A stretch of DNA of 50,064 nt from a virus: the IMG/VR virus record IMGVR_UViG_3300013307_000008, positions 1-50,064 of that record; one strand, 5' to 3'. The position numbers and the translations under genes are program-made. The notes under the pieces are model-generated. The model had not been told where the DNA came from and ran no database searches. It saw only the letters and a program-made list of their open reading frames with translations. Shown here in pieces: positions 1 through 8,154 of this stretch (position 1 is its first letter; every line of letters begins with the position of its first letter).

Positions 1-107
1 ACTGGGTGCTCATACTCGCCCAGCGGCATGGCCTGGATCCAGGTGCTCATCGAGTCGTCAAGCTTCACTGACTGCAGGTCGACCCAGTACCCGGCCTTCA
101 TTACCAT
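1..107 (-). CDS. Partial duplicate of the capsid protease/scaffold N-terminus
   Basis: This is the first 35 codons of the protease gene, whose full copy is at 48873-50048. It is cut by the window edge only because the circular molecule was opened here. The start at 107 has a GGAGGT ribosome binding site upstream, and a second in-frame ATG lies two codons in. It should not be counted as a separate gene. Confidence 0.9.
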   Translation of the reverse strand, partial: MVMKAGYWVDLQSVKLDDSMSTWIQAMPLGEYEHP

Positions 108-123
108 CTCGCACCTCCTCCTC
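1..123. repeat. Terminal direct repeat, left copy (circular overlap)
   Basis: These 123 bases are identical to the last 123 bases of the window (49942-50064). The repeat covers the start of the protease gene, with no gene boundary or palindrome at its ends. This is what an assembler leaves when it closes a circular or circularly permuted genome. A true terminal repeat cannot be excluded from sequence alone. Confidence 0.95.
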
Positions 124-175
124 CTCTTATAGTAGTGTAACCCGCGTCGGAAGTACTCGTTTCCGTATATAACAG

Positions 176-574
176 TTACTTGTCACCGAGTGTCTTGTTC
201 ACGCAAGCCTCGGTTGCCTTGACATCGCCAGGGTAGGCTGAGCCACAGGCGGCAGCTGCAATGGAGATCGAGCGGACGTTCTTCACGACCTGACCGGTCT
301 CAGCACGAGTTCGAGTATAGCAGTCAAGCGCGGACTTCTCCGGATCAATGACCACAGGTGGGTCGCGCAACTCAGGAGGCGTGGTACATTCGATGAGGAG
401 CCTGGAGTCGTTCTGGTTAGAGCGCGCGAGGTCTGACAGCTTGTTGTTCTGCAGGAACAGAACGATGAGCGATCCAGAGACAGCGATTGCAAGCAGCACC
501 ACTAGTGTGACCAGTAGCGCCTGGTACCTGTTCTGTCGAGCCAGAACTACCCTGTCAACCGAATTGTGCGTCAT
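176..574 (-). CDS. Small membrane protein with cysteine-rich outer domain, unknown function
   Basis: This 132-aa protein has a basic N-terminus, one strong transmembrane helix at about residues 19-41, and then a roughly 90-residue soluble tail with four cysteines (near residues 63, 85, 109 and 123), suggesting disulfides outside the membrane. I recognise no family. It lies in the head gene cluster between the portal and the protease, and its start overlaps the stop of the preceding gene (571) by 4 bp, so the two are translationally coupled. Its place among morphogenesis genes does not explain a membrane anchor. A role in lysis (spanin-like) or in membrane-associated assembly is conceivable but not shown. 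Confidence 0.75.
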   Translation of the reverse strand: MTHNSVDRVVLARQNRYQALLVTLVVLLAIAVSGSLIVLFLQNNKLSDLARSNQNDSRLLIECTTPPELRDPPVVIDPEKSALDCYTRTRAETGQVVKNVRSISIAAAACGSAYPGDVKATEACVNKTLGDK

Positions 575-957
575 GACGATCGAACCTCTCCATCACGCTG
601 GCCGCCCAGCAAAGCTAGAATGTCGAGCCCCAGTGTACGCTGCTCATCCCGCCAGGTCTTGTTGGCTGTGACGAAAGTGTCTAGAGTAGCCTGAAGATGA
701 TCAAGCTGTTCCTTGCCTGTGACAACTCGCTCGAGAACCTTGCGCGCCTGCTGCTCAACCTGCAATGCTTGGCTGACGCGCAAGTTCTCTGATTCCAACA
801 TCTGCACACGTGCTGTCAAGTCGTCACGATCACCCCGAAGGGCTTCGATCTGCGCCTTGGCAAAGCTTGCACGCGCCATAGCTACCGCTGCAGCCACAGC
901 CACGATCAGAGCTAACAAGCCACCAATAATTGCAACTAGAGCATTAACGGACTCCAT
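571..957 (-). CDS. Membrane-anchored coiled-coil protein, unknown function
   Basis: The 128-aa product starts with a hydrophobic Ala/Val-rich helix (residues 5-28), followed by a long heptad-like helix (about 33-95: Leu/Val/Ala positions among Glu, Arg and Gln) and a short polar tail. This is one membrane anchor plus a coiled coil. The gene begins just after the portal stop (960-962) and overlaps the next gene by 4 bp. The architecture resembles inner-membrane spanins or membrane adaptors, but the gene sits far from the endolysin and holin, so I make no functional call. Confidence 0.75.
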   Translation of the reverse strand: MESVNALVAIIGGLLALIVAVAAAVAMARASFAKAQIEALRGDRDDLTARVQMLESENLRVSQALQVEQQARKVLERVVTGKEQLDHLQATLDTFVTANKTWRDEQRTLGLDILALLGGQRDGEVRSS

Positions 958-959
958 TG

Positions 960-2504
960 TCAGCCTCCAGAACGGTCAGTACCTGCATTCTTAGCAGGAG
1001 TTCCAACAGGCGGAGTCGTACTCTGCCTTGGCATCCCAGCAGTCTGACCGTTCTGCTTACCCGTAGGAGTACCCTGCGGCGGCTGATTGCCGCCCGGACT
1101 CTGAGGCGTCTTGACCATGCGTGCCGTCTCAGGATCAGCACGAGGCAGGTCGAGCTCCTCGCGCAGGTGATCCTCGAGCTTGTCGTCGGGACGAATGACA
1201 TTCGCACCAATGAGGTTGCGCACAGCGAACGAAAGCGTACGCCAATCTGCCGACTCACCGATGCGGCGAACCCGTAGCTTAGGCATGTCCACGCGGTCGA
1301 AGTTGTAGTCGATCAGCTGAGGCATGAGGTAGGAATTGAACACGTCGCAGACGATGTCGGCAATAAACCTTGTCGCCTTCAGGAACATGACCTGGTCTTC
1401 GTCCTTGGCGTTGCCATCCATGAACGCTGCCAGCACGTTCTTCTCGATCTCCTTGTCGTGGTGATCGATCGACTTGAGTGCATCGACAGGGTGACCCTCG
1501 AGCTTGGCGAAGAGGATGTCCCAGTTAGGAGGCAGCACAACATGCGCACGCTCGTTCGTGCGAAGGTTGCGTCCGAGGTTCTCAGCGATAGCCTTGTCGC
1601 TCGGTGTGAAGCCCGGCGGCAGCTTGATGATCGGGATACCGATACCGTGCCGCTCCTTCTGGATGGCGTCGATCTTGTACAGCTGGTCCTTGTAGTACCA
1701 GTGCTTGTAGGCAGAACGGAGGACGGAGATGCCCTCCATGTTCCCGCCTTCCTTGTCGAACGAGAACACCAGCAGCTTCTCGATCGGAATGAGAACGCCC
1801 TCGGGGTAGGTCAAGTAGTCAGGGTCATCCATCACCACAGCGGCAGGACCACCATGAGCGTCAAGGATCCAGCGCTTGACATCCATCGGGTGACGAGGAG
1901 CGAGCTTCTTGAGCACCATGCGGTTCTTGCCGTCGATGACTCGCTCTTCCCAGACCTTCTCGAACATGTAGTAGCCGAAGTCGCACATCAGCAGTGCCTC
2001 AGTCAGCAGCTGAGGCCAAGAGCTGCTCATGTAGTCGAACAGACACTTCTGCGCGAAGTCGGCGGCGTTGACATTCCGGACACTGTCGGAGGCAGGCTCC
2101 ACGAACCAGCGACCTGCAAGCACAGGCGTCTTGATCAGGCGAAGCGTACCGCGAACGGTACCATCGCCGCGACGCATCATGTCGTACTTCTGCAGACCAA
2201 GCCTGCCGCGCAGCTCTGCGTTGTACTCCGTCCGCATGTAGCCAGTGAACGGCGACGGCGAAGAGGTACCCAGCTCGACGGTGGCAACGTCGACAGGAAG
2301 CTGACTGACGTTCTGACCCATCGCTAGCTGGACGCCTGTAGGGTCTTCGGTCAGCTGATGCGTGCGCTCGGCCACGATGACGAACGGATCACCGTTGTTG
2401 GGGACGACCTCAACGAGATCGTGCGTAGCGAGGATCCCTGCAAGCGTGTCACTCGTCGAAGTGTCGGGCTTCTTGGGGCGACGGAAGACGTCCAGGAGAC
2501 TCAC
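960..2504 (-). CDS. Portal protein, Mu gp29-like (DUF935 family)
   Basis: This is the dodecameric head vertex through which DNA enters and leaves, and the docking site for the terminase. The 514-aa length and position directly after the large terminase fit. The middle of the protein (about 115-390) has features of the DUF935/Mu gp29 portal family: a repeated 'LxxxKTPVLxxxWxxE' region, 'DFGYYMFEKVWEE', and a long helical part with 'SIDHHDKEIEKNVLAAF'. The last 70 residues are Pro/Gln/Thr-rich and probably disordered. The start is GTG at 2504 with GGAGGT nine bases upstream, overlapping the terminase stop by one base. Pairing with a Mu I-type protease supports the family call. Confidence 0.88.
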   Translation of the reverse strand: MSLLDVFRRPKKPDTSTSDTLAGILATHDLVEVVPNNGDPFVIVAERTHQLTEDPTGVQLAMGQNVSQLPVDVATVELGTSSPSPFTGYMRTEYNAELRGRLGLQKYDMMRRGDGTVRGTLRLIKTPVLAGRWFVEPASDSVRNVNAADFAQKCLFDYMSSSWPQLLTEALLMCDFGYYMFEKVWEERVIDGKNRMVLKKLAPRHPMDVKRWILDAHGGPAAVVMDDPDYLTYPEGVLIPIEKLLVFSFDKEGGNMEGISVLRSAYKHWYYKDQLYKIDAIQKERHGIGIPIIKLPPGFTPSDKAIAENLGRNLRTNERAHVVLPPNWDILFAKLEGHPVDALKSIDHHDKEIEKNVLAAFMDGNAKDEDQVMFLKATRFIADIVCDVFNSYLMPQLIDYNFDRVDMPKLRVRRIGESADWRTLSFAVRNLIGANVIRPDDKLEDHLREELDLPRADPETARMVKTPQSPGGNQPPQGTPTGKQNGQTAGMPRQSTTPPVGTPAKNAGTDRSGG

Positions 2505-3937
2505 TAGAATGCACCTCCTGTACTAGTGAAGAAGCCACCATCACCAGCAGCTCCGAAGTCGAATGTACTTGCTCCGCTCGTTACCAACTCAGGTGCCTGT
2601 GCGACGTTCTGACCTGCGTACACATCAGCCAGGTGGTATACCGCACCCAACTGGAAGACGTGTACCAGCCCATAGCGAATGGCGTCAAGAGCGTGATCGT
2701 CCTGCCTCAAGCCGATCTCCTGGACGTTCTTGCCCTTGACGCTATCAGGCGCCCTGTAGTTGTTGAACTCGTGGATAGTGTTCTTGCACTTGATGTCGAC
2801 GTGCAAGCGAACTCGCTCGAGCGGCGTGCCGTACTCGTCGAGGATGCCGATCTGAATCGGCTTCATGAACGAGCGAACGAGGTCGATGCCCTGACGCCAG
2901 TTCTCCTTAGCCTTCGGATCACCGACACAGCCGACCAGGTACTGCGACACTGTCTGAACAGCTTCAGGGTCGGCAGCATCGCCGAATGCCATGTCGAGGT
3001 GGTACCCATCAGGCTGCTCACGCCGCTTCAACATGTCGATGTGCTCGTGCAGCGTAGCGTATGCCTTGTAGTGCTCACGCCAGATGTACACCTCGTCAGA
3101 AGGACTCACCTGAAACTCGATCGCCGCCAACGGGTTGGTGTAGCCCCAGTCGAAGGTGATGTAGTTCGGCCACTCAGGGTGGAAGTGAACGTTCTCGACG
3201 TGAACATCGTCATTCCACTCGGGGTAAATCTTTCCGACGAACGAACTGAAGTCTGCAGCGATCTCCTGATCGAACCGCTCCTGCAGCATGGTCCGCTTCA
3301 GAAGCTGGATCTCCGCATCATTCTCACCGTCAGGATATACGACACTGTTAGCCCAACTAGGAAAGCGCCAAGACTCGTACTCCGGTACATCCTGATCCTT
3401 TCCCAGCATCCACAACTGGTAGAGCCAGTTGAAGCCCTCAGGCGTTGTGGGGAAGTCTGCGCCGCCTCGCTTGTCAGCAAGTGCAGGACGAATGAAGCGC
3501 TCCCAGGTCTCTTCCTTGTGCTTGGCAGCCTCAGACATGACCACCCAGTCGAGCGCGTCACCGACAAGGTTCTCTGGATGATCTGCTGAACGCACCTCCA
3601 AGCGAGTCTGCCACGGGAACTCGATGTACATCTCACCCGAGCGCTTGTTGTACGCCTTCTTGACTCGCTTATCCTTGCCGAGCTGCTGACCCACGATCAG
3701 GTCGTCCCAGATGACGCGGAACTCCTTCTCGCCCAAGTCGTAGGTAGGACCGACGATCCAGAACCTCTTCTTCGGCTCGAACAGCCTCGGCTCGAGATCG
3801 CGGCCAGCCATTGTCGACTTCCCGAAGCGCCGTCCGCAAGTGGGAACACGGAAACGGGCATTGCTGTTGTGGTAGAGCCACTGCTGCGGATGCGGCTCGT
3901 ACCCAACAGTTGCGAAGAAGTCGCTCTTGCTAACCAT
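2504..3937 (-). CDS. terL: Terminase large subunit (ATPase-nuclease)
   Basis: This is the motor that packages the genome into the prohead and cuts the DNA. The N-terminal ATPase has the Walker A motif CGRRFGKST (residues 34-42 from this start) and a Walker B-like segment LDWVVMSEAA (128-137). The C-terminal RNase H-type nuclease shows the acidic residues D262 (FDWGYTNP), D319/D322 (GDAADPEA) and D417 (HALDAIRYG). I chose ATG 3937 because it follows the upstream stop by one base (TGA-C-ATG), which suggests coupled translation. An in-frame TTG at 3997 is less likely. The 477-aa length is typical of terminase large subunits. Confidence 0.95.
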   Translation of the reverse strand: MVSKSDFFATVGYEPHPQQWLYHNSNARFRVPTCGRRFGKSTMAGRDLEPRLFEPKKRFWIVGPTYDLGEKEFRVIWDDLIVGQQLGKDKRVKKAYNKRSGEMYIEFPWQTRLEVRSADHPENLVGDALDWVVMSEAAKHKEETWERFIRPALADKRGGADFPTTPEGFNWLYQLWMLGKDQDVPEYESWRFPSWANSVVYPDGENDAEIQLLKRTMLQERFDQEIAADFSSFVGKIYPEWNDDVHVENVHFHPEWPNYITFDWGYTNPLAAIEFQVSPSDEVYIWREHYKAYATLHEHIDMLKRREQPDGYHLDMAFGDAADPEAVQTVSQYLVGCVGDPKAKENWRQGIDLVRSFMKPIQIGILDEYGTPLERVRLHVDIKCKNTIHEFNNYRAPDSVKGKNVQEIGLRQDDHALDAIRYGLVHVFQLGAVYHLADVYAGQNVAQAPELVTSGASTFDFGAAGDGGFFTSTGGAF

Positions 3938-3938
3938 G

Positions 3939-4175
3939 TCAGCGAGCGATGTAGGCGTTGGTGCTCTTGGACGTAGTAGCCTTCGCCACGTTGTCAACGA
4001 TGCGACCGCTCTCAGAGCCGATCGCGAGCTTCAGGCCACTCGTGGTGCCAACGCCCATGACGAGCGCCAATCGAGTCCGGCCAGCACCATCACGGTAGAT
4101 GACTGTGCGCCGACCGGACGTCGAGTGCTTGGCACCCTTTGACGACACCGTCGAGCGGATGTCACTCAGAGGCAT
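3939..4175 (-). CDS. Small basic protein between terminase subunits, unknown function
   Basis: This 78-aa basic, Ser/Thr-rich protein has an ATG with an AGGGAG site about 7 bases upstream. It overlaps the end of the small terminase gene by 14 bp and ends one base before the large terminase ATG. Such tight packing suggests a co-translated partner of the terminase or head, but I recognise no domain. The reading frame is open far upstream of this ATG; the longer form has atypical composition and would overlap most of terS, so I reject it. Confidence 0.7.
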   Translation of the reverse strand: MPLSDIRSTVSSKGAKHSTSGRRTVIYRDGAGRTRLALVMGVGTTSGLKLAIGSESGRIVDNVAKATTSKSTNAYIAR

Positions 4176-4491
4176 CGGATGCTCCCTTGTTCGCCATGGC
4201 CTCAACACCCTGCAGGAAGCGCTCCAGCGGGTCGTTGCCGCCACCGTTGATGTCCTCACCGATCTTGCCGAGGACGCGATCGATGATGTACTTCTGAGCA
4301 TCCAGCCGAATGCGGTCGGAGCTACCGTGCATGGAGGTGTGAACGACACCAAGCACCGCAGACGCAACGTTCTCCTTCAGAAGGCGCCGAGCCTGATCCT
4401 CGCTCGACTCGTCAGGATTCACTGCGCGCTCCATTGTCAGCGCAGACAGCTCTTCGTCGTCAACCCATTTGTTCTCATCGTTGTCATTCAT
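4162..4491 (-). CDS. terS: Probable terminase small subunit
   Basis: The 109-aa product from ATG 4491 has a very strong ribosome binding site (GAGGAGGT). It has an acidic N-terminus and a helical core with 'AVLGVVHTSMHGSSDRIRLD', then 'AQKYIIDRVLGKIGED', a pattern seen in small terminase subunits, where residues of this kind pack in the oligomer ring. It sits just upstream of the large subunit. The assignment rests on position, size and this pattern; I cannot verify a DNA-binding domain. Confidence 0.65.
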   Translation of the reverse strand: MNDNDENKWVDDEELSALTMERAVNPDESSEDQARRLLKENVASAVLGVVHTSMHGSSDRIRLDAQKYIIDRVLGKIGEDINGGGNDPLERFLQGVEAMANKGASDASE

Positions 4492-4567
4492 GTCTACCTC
4501 CTCACCTCCTATATTACACGGTAAGAACACTAGTCCACCGAGCTGCGGGATATAACGGTATCTCGGC

Positions 4568-4753
4568 CTAGAGAAGCTCGATGGTGTCGCCCGAAAGCGT
4601 TGCAAGGAACTCAGGTGTGATCGTCCCGTTGTTGTTGAAGTACAGGCGTGACGGAGCCGGTGCGGTAACAGTGATGGTCTGCGACAGCACGATTGGCGGG
4701 TTGACGGGAGCCGTAACCGTGATCGCTTGGGTCAGAACGATAGCTGCTGTCAT
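4568..4753 (-). CDS. Short protein with internal repeat, unknown function
   Basis: This 61-aa protein contains two near-identical beta-type segments (about residues 4-15 and 20-31, both of the form IVLxQxITVTAP). Its ATG overlaps the stop of the PKD protein by 4 bp (4750-4753). The Thr/Val/Pro composition and position suggest a minor virion protein or an extra strand module for the fibre proteins next to it. No family recognised. Confidence 0.6.
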   Translation of the reverse strand: MTAAIVLTQAITVTAPVNPPIVLSQTITVTAPAPSRLYFNNNGTITPEFLATLSGDTIELL

Positions 4754-5631
4754 GTCGCATCCTTCACACTACAGGTGGCGTTGTAGTTACCCTCGTCCGC
4801 GTACGTGTGCGTCTCCGATGCCGTACCGACGTACGCTCCGCTGCCGTCTCCCCAGTCCCACGTGTAGGTGTAGGGCGGCACTCCACCACTAGCGGTAACG
4901 GTGCCAGTCACTGTTAGTGGCGCTCCACCATCGATAGGCGCAATCTCCCAGGAAGCAGCGAACGCTTGCACCACTGGACCAAACGGTGCAGGGTGCTCGT
5001 CGGAAGCAATGAACTCCTCGAACAGGATGTCCGCATCGCCAGCGGTGCCGGTCTTGCCCCACCGGAACGACGAGACGGGCTGGGAGCGAAGGTCCTTGCC
5101 TGTGACGGTCACATCGATCAGCGCCGTCGTTGCATCGTCGGCGTAGAGCATGTACCGGAAGGAGCCGGACGTGGCTGTGGTGCCCGGTGTGATGACGAGC
5201 TCGAACCGGTACCGAGCTCCAAGAGTGACGACGTAAGCACTTCCAGGAAGGGCACTACCGCTTGCGCCGTACACAGCCTGCAACGAGCGTCCGGTGTTGT
5301 ACTGAAGACCGCCGATGCTACCACCCGCAGTACGTACCTGCACAGGCGATAGACCAACGGCGCTAGTGTCCGTATTGAACGTGATGTAGCCGCGCGCAGT
5401 GAATGTGGTGCCTGTGAACGAGCTGTCCCAACCGGTAATCGTAGCAGCGCCACCATTAGCGTTGACGACCCTGAGGCACAAACCCATCTTGGCGCCGGAC
5501 GCCTGATAGGTGGCTGTGCCAGCACCAATGATCAGGAAGCATGGAGACGAGCCATCATCGTCTGAGTTCGCAGCAGTGAAGGCGGTTCCATCCGCTCCAC
5601 CGTTGAAGTGCTGCTGAAGTGTTGCTGCCAT
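4750..5631 (-). CDS. Virion-associated protein with lectin-like and PKD domains
   Basis: Residues 1 to about 210 are rich in beta strands with Gly/Thr/Ala and aromatic positions, resembling concanavalin-type jelly-roll modules. The C-terminal 85 residues match a PKD domain (an Ig-like fold in surface proteins): '...GGVPPYTYTWDWGDGSG' and then 'THTYADEGNYNATCSV'. Such domains bind carbohydrate or act as spacers on phage surfaces. It starts at ATG 5631 with GAGAGG upstream (a GTG at 5634 is also possible), 11 bp after the beta-helix gene. It likely belongs to the adsorption apparatus or head decoration. Confidence 0.7.
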   Translation of the reverse strand: MAATLQQHFNGGADGTAFTAANSDDDGSSPCFLIIGAGTATYQASGAKMGLCLRVVNANGGAATITGWDSSFTGTTFTARGYITFNTDTSAVGLSPVQVRTAGGSIGGLQYNTGRSLQAVYGASGSALPGSAYVVTLGARYRFELVITPGTTATSGSFRYMLYADDATTALIDVTVTGKDLRSQPVSSFRWGKTGTAGDADILFEEFIASDEHPAPFGPVVQAFAASWEIAPIDGGAPLTVTGTVTASGGVPPYTYTWDWGDGSGAYVGTASETHTYADEGNYNATCSVKDAT

Positions 5632-5641
5632 CACTCGCCTC

Positions 5642-6571
5642 TCAGACTCGCGTGATCGTGACAGGGTTACCGGTGTCGCTATACACGTTCAGGTCTGCAC
5701 CAGAACCCGTGTCGCACACAACCGCAGATGCAAATGCAATGGGCTCCCCGTAGTAAGAGCCGTGACCAAACAGGTTACGCATGATGGTTCCGATATCACC
5801 GCTGACCCCAAGCCCGTTGATGGTCACCCCGCCGCCATCGCACAGGTTGTCGGTAACCCACAAGCCAGTAAGAGGTGCTGTACCCTGGTTGAGCTGGATA
5901 GCGGCGTTGCCCTGCGTGTTCGGGTTGTTGAGCGTCCCGACCGTGGTGGAGGTAAAGCAGTCAAGCCTGTTAGCGACAACGATCGCACCAGAGCCACCAA
6001 AAATCTGGATGCAGTCATTGTGGGTGTGGTTGTCGGAGTGGTTCGGGTCGGGGCTGAACCACGCGAGGTCGTGGATCCAATTGTGGTATGCAGCAGTGTT
6101 GAGCGTGCCGGTGCCGTTGATCCCGAAGCCGTCGACGACATTGCGTACGTTACACCATCTAGCAGTGTAATTGTCACCGAGAATCCCATCCAGCCAGTAC
6201 GACGGATAGTCGGGGATAAGATCGCAGTGATCGACGAGTAGGTTCACGCATGCAGCATTGTATGCCGCAATGAGTCCTGTGTTTCCAGTGCCTCCAGAAC
6301 TCCCACGTACACGAGACGTTAGAATCTGAACATCCCTCGCACGTACGTCGACGAAGCCGAAGATGTCCCGATTCTCCAGCACCGTCCCATCCACCGTAAT
6401 GACCTGGTCACCATACAAAGGCGTCAATGTCGTCCCAGCAGGCACACCAGTGTTAGTCGCATCCAAGGGTATGTAGCCAGCAGGAGCAACCCCACTGACA
6501 TCGATCGGCGGACCGCCGTTGATCGGGTAGAAGAGCTGCGCTGCAGCGTCGTACCAGTATGCGCGAGTCAT
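5642..6571 (-). CDS. Parallel beta-helix tail spike-like protein
   Basis: The 309-aa product has an N-terminal segment (1-60) followed by short repeating strands with Asn, Asp and Gly turns and stacked Val/Ile ('NLLVDHCDLIPDYPSYWLDG', 'AIVVANRLDCF', 'GLWVTDNLCDGGGVTINGLG'). This is the signature of right-handed parallel beta-helices (pectate lyase-like fold). His/Asp-rich loops (NHSDNHTHNDC, about 177-188) could form a catalytic or metal site. In phages this fold often binds or degrades surface polysaccharide. The start overlaps the upstream fibre stop by 4 bp. Depolymerase activity is inferred only. Confidence 0.75.
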   Translation of the reverse strand: MTRAYWYDAAAQLFYPINGGPPIDVSGVAPAGYIPLDATNTGVPAGTTLTPLYGDQVITVDGTVLENRDIFGFVDVRARDVQILTSRVRGSSGGTGNTGLIAAYNAACVNLLVDHCDLIPDYPSYWLDGILGDNYTARWCNVRNVVDGFGINGTGTLNTAAYHNWIHDLAWFSPDPNHSDNHTHNDCIQIFGGSGAIVVANRLDCFTSTTVGTLNNPNTQGNAAIQLNQGTAPLTGLWVTDNLCDGGGVTINGLGVSGDIGTIMRNLFGHGSYYGEPIAFASAVVCDTGSGADLNVYSDTGNPVTITRV

Positions 6572-7584
6572 GACGTCGGATCCACGATCAAGAAGTCCTG
6601 CCCATTGACAATCTGCCCGGCATTCTTAGCAGTCGTTGCATCTGTCATGGTTGCGTACCTCACGTACGTCGGCTCCTTACCATCCAGCGCAGTCTGCAAA
6701 CCAGTAACCGTCGAGATTTCCTGGAAGCCTGTGTGCGTTGCACGATCTCGCAGCGCGGCGTCGGTACTGTTCTGCGTCGCGGTTGTACTAATCGTGATCG
6801 TGTCTGCTGCATCGTTCACAGCAATGTTGATCAGGCCAGCACCGACCATCGCGATGCCCATGATGTCACGGACAGCTTCAGGGTCTACGTTGCTGGCGCC
6901 CGTAATCGTCAGCGTGTTGGCTGTGTCATCGTACGACAGCGTGAGGCCGTTCGCACCTTGTAGCAGCGCAGCGATTGCATCCTGCGCAGCCTCGGTGAAG
7001 TCACTGATGGTCGACGAAGGCTGAACGCCCGTGTGGTGCGTCCTGTCAATCGCGTATGCCTGCGCAGCAGCCGCAGTGCCCGCGACGTCAGCATTCACAT
7101 CCTCAGCCGTCAGCGTGATGTCGCCATTCGTATCAGGCAGGATCTGGTTGACCGACGCGACCGCACCCCCACCCAACGGTTCGTAGAGCTGGTCGGCCAA
7201 CGACTTTGTGAGAGCGGTTGTGCCTACTGTGACTGTCCCAACCGGGGCTAGGTCCGACAAGTCCACAGGGCCGGGAAGCAAAGCTGAAGGAATCTCGACG
7301 TTGTACGTGCGCTTCAAGGTTCCGAGTGCTTCGTCGACCTGGTACGTGAACGAAGGCACCACGTCGGGGTCGTCGGTGACAGGCAGCACCATCGTGAACT
7401 GCCCGTTCTGGTCAAGCGATGCTACTAGCGTCTTCGGCACGATAATGACGTCGACATCGGTCGCCTTGAGGAACGCACCCTGCGGTGGCGAGAAGCTCAC
7501 AGTCCCTTGGGTGATAGGAGCACCCGACAAGTCGACGTAGGTGCCCTTCACCGTGAGTGTAGAGAGTGATGCGGGCAGTGCCAT
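6568..7584 (-). CDS. Tail fibre / minor tail protein, first gene of the late block
   Basis: From ATG 7584 the protein begins MALPASLSTLTVKGTYVDLSG, a start I associate with actinophage minor tail proteins, followed by an Ig/carboxypeptidase-regulatory-like beta domain (1-110). The C-terminal half contains two repeats of the fibre-shaft type (DRTHHTGVQPSSTISDFTEA and DRATHTGFQEISTVTGLQTA) separated by beta-rich spacers, typical of trimeric fibres. A longer form starting at GTG 7611 or further upstream is possible; a weak promoter -10 at 7630-7635 favours 7611 or 7584. Together with the spike and PKD genes it forms an adsorption cluster upstream of the terminase. Confidence 0.8.
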   Translation of the reverse strand: MALPASLSTLTVKGTYVDLSGAPITQGTVSFSPPQGAFLKATDVDVIIVPKTLVASLDQNGQFTMVLPVTDDPDVVPSFTYQVDEALGTLKRTYNVEIPSALLPGPVDLSDLAPVGTVTVGTTALTKSLADQLYEPLGGGAVASVNQILPDTNGDITLTAEDVNADVAGTAAAAQAYAIDRTHHTGVQPSSTISDFTEAAQDAIAALLQGANGLTLSYDDTANTLTITGASNVDPEAVRDIMGIAMVGAGLINIAVNDAADTITISTTATQNSTDAALRDRATHTGFQEISTVTGLQTALDGKEPTYVRYATMTDATTAKNAGQIVNGQDFLIVDPTS

Positions 7585-7865
7585 CGCGTACACCTGACCC
7601 TTCGCGTCCACTTGTGCTGTACCTCTCCTAGTATATAAGGTCTCCGCTATGGTCACTCTCTCACCACGATAGAACGGTAACACTTGGTACAGGTCATCGC
7701 AGTACCCGTACTCCGGCTACCACTCCCGTGATATCCCGGTAACACATGCAAACCTGATCATCCTGTGTATACCCCAGGGCCGGTTTTGCCCCCCGCTGCT
7801 TGTTGGTATAATATAGTTATAAGAGCAACACCAACCAGCACCACCTCAAAGACAAGGACTCTGCC
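7585..7865. promoter_or_regulatory. Divergent control region between late and early blocks
   Basis: No gene is supported here. Late genes run left from it and early genes run right. The plus side carries the early promoter listed separately. The minus side has a TATACT -10 at 7635-7630 just upstream of the GGAGAGG site of the fibre gene but no good -35, which fits a late promoter that needs an activator. Confidence 0.5.
7784..7812 (+). promoter_or_regulatory. Early promoter upstream of first HTH gene
   Basis: Perfect -10 TATAAT at 7807-7812 with a weak -35 TTTTGC at 7784-7789 (spacer 17). The region after the -10 continues AT-rich (TATAGTTATAA). It would drive the operon 7866-8644. Confidence 0.6.
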
Positions 7866-8075
7866 ATGCTCACACCGTACGCGGCTGCCAAGATCGTGAA
7901 CACCCTTCTGGCCGAGGCCGGGGTGGAGAAGACCCTTCCGCCCCAGATGTTCTACACGTACGTCAAGAAGGGGTACATCCCGTCCACCGACGGTCGGATC
8001 GACCCGAAGGACCTGGCCGTGTGGGCCGAGAAGTACATCGCCAAGCACACCACCCCCGTCACCGCCGAGGCCTGA
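7866..8075 (+). CDS. Small helix-turn-helix protein (PQMxYxY family, copy 1)
   Basis: This 69-aa protein resembles excisionase/MerR-type DNA-binding domains: an N-terminal helix (TPYAAAKIVNTLL), then the recognition-helix motif PPQMFYTYVKKGYI (25-38) and a C-terminal 'RIDPKDLAVWAEKYIAKH' wing and helix. Three further proteins in this window share the PQ(M/L)xYxY motif (10121, 12890, 14810). The start has AAGGA eight bases upstream and is the first gene after a TATAAT promoter. It is likely an early transcription regulator. Its codons end in G or C more strongly than in most later genes. Confidence 0.78.
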   Translation: MLTPYAAAKIVNTLLAEAGVEKTLPPQMFYTYVKKGYIPSTDGRIDPKDLAVWAEKYIAKHTTPVTAEA

Positions 8076-8154
8076 GGGGGTGGGGTGGGGTACCTCCCCC
8101 CGGAGGTATCCTGCCCTACCCTTTCAGCCCCCCCCCCCTAGAAAGGAGGCCCCC

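Noticed and set aside
1458-2327. Long open frame on the plus strand opposite the portal gene
   Set aside because: It is the complement of a clear portal coding frame, with His/Val/Arg-rich shadow composition and no ribosome binding site. Similar antisense frames at 2633-3589, 9131-10519, 20853-21737 and 23260-24189 are rejected for the same reason.
3939-4367. 142-codon open frame on the minus strand
   Set aside because: Its first 64 codons lie over terS and have shadow-frame composition; only the part from ATG 4175 with a ribosome binding site is kept.
8131-8139. Run of C before the 8155 gene as a possible programmed slippage site
   Set aside because: It lies between genes, upstream of the ribosome binding site, and no frame crosses it usefully.
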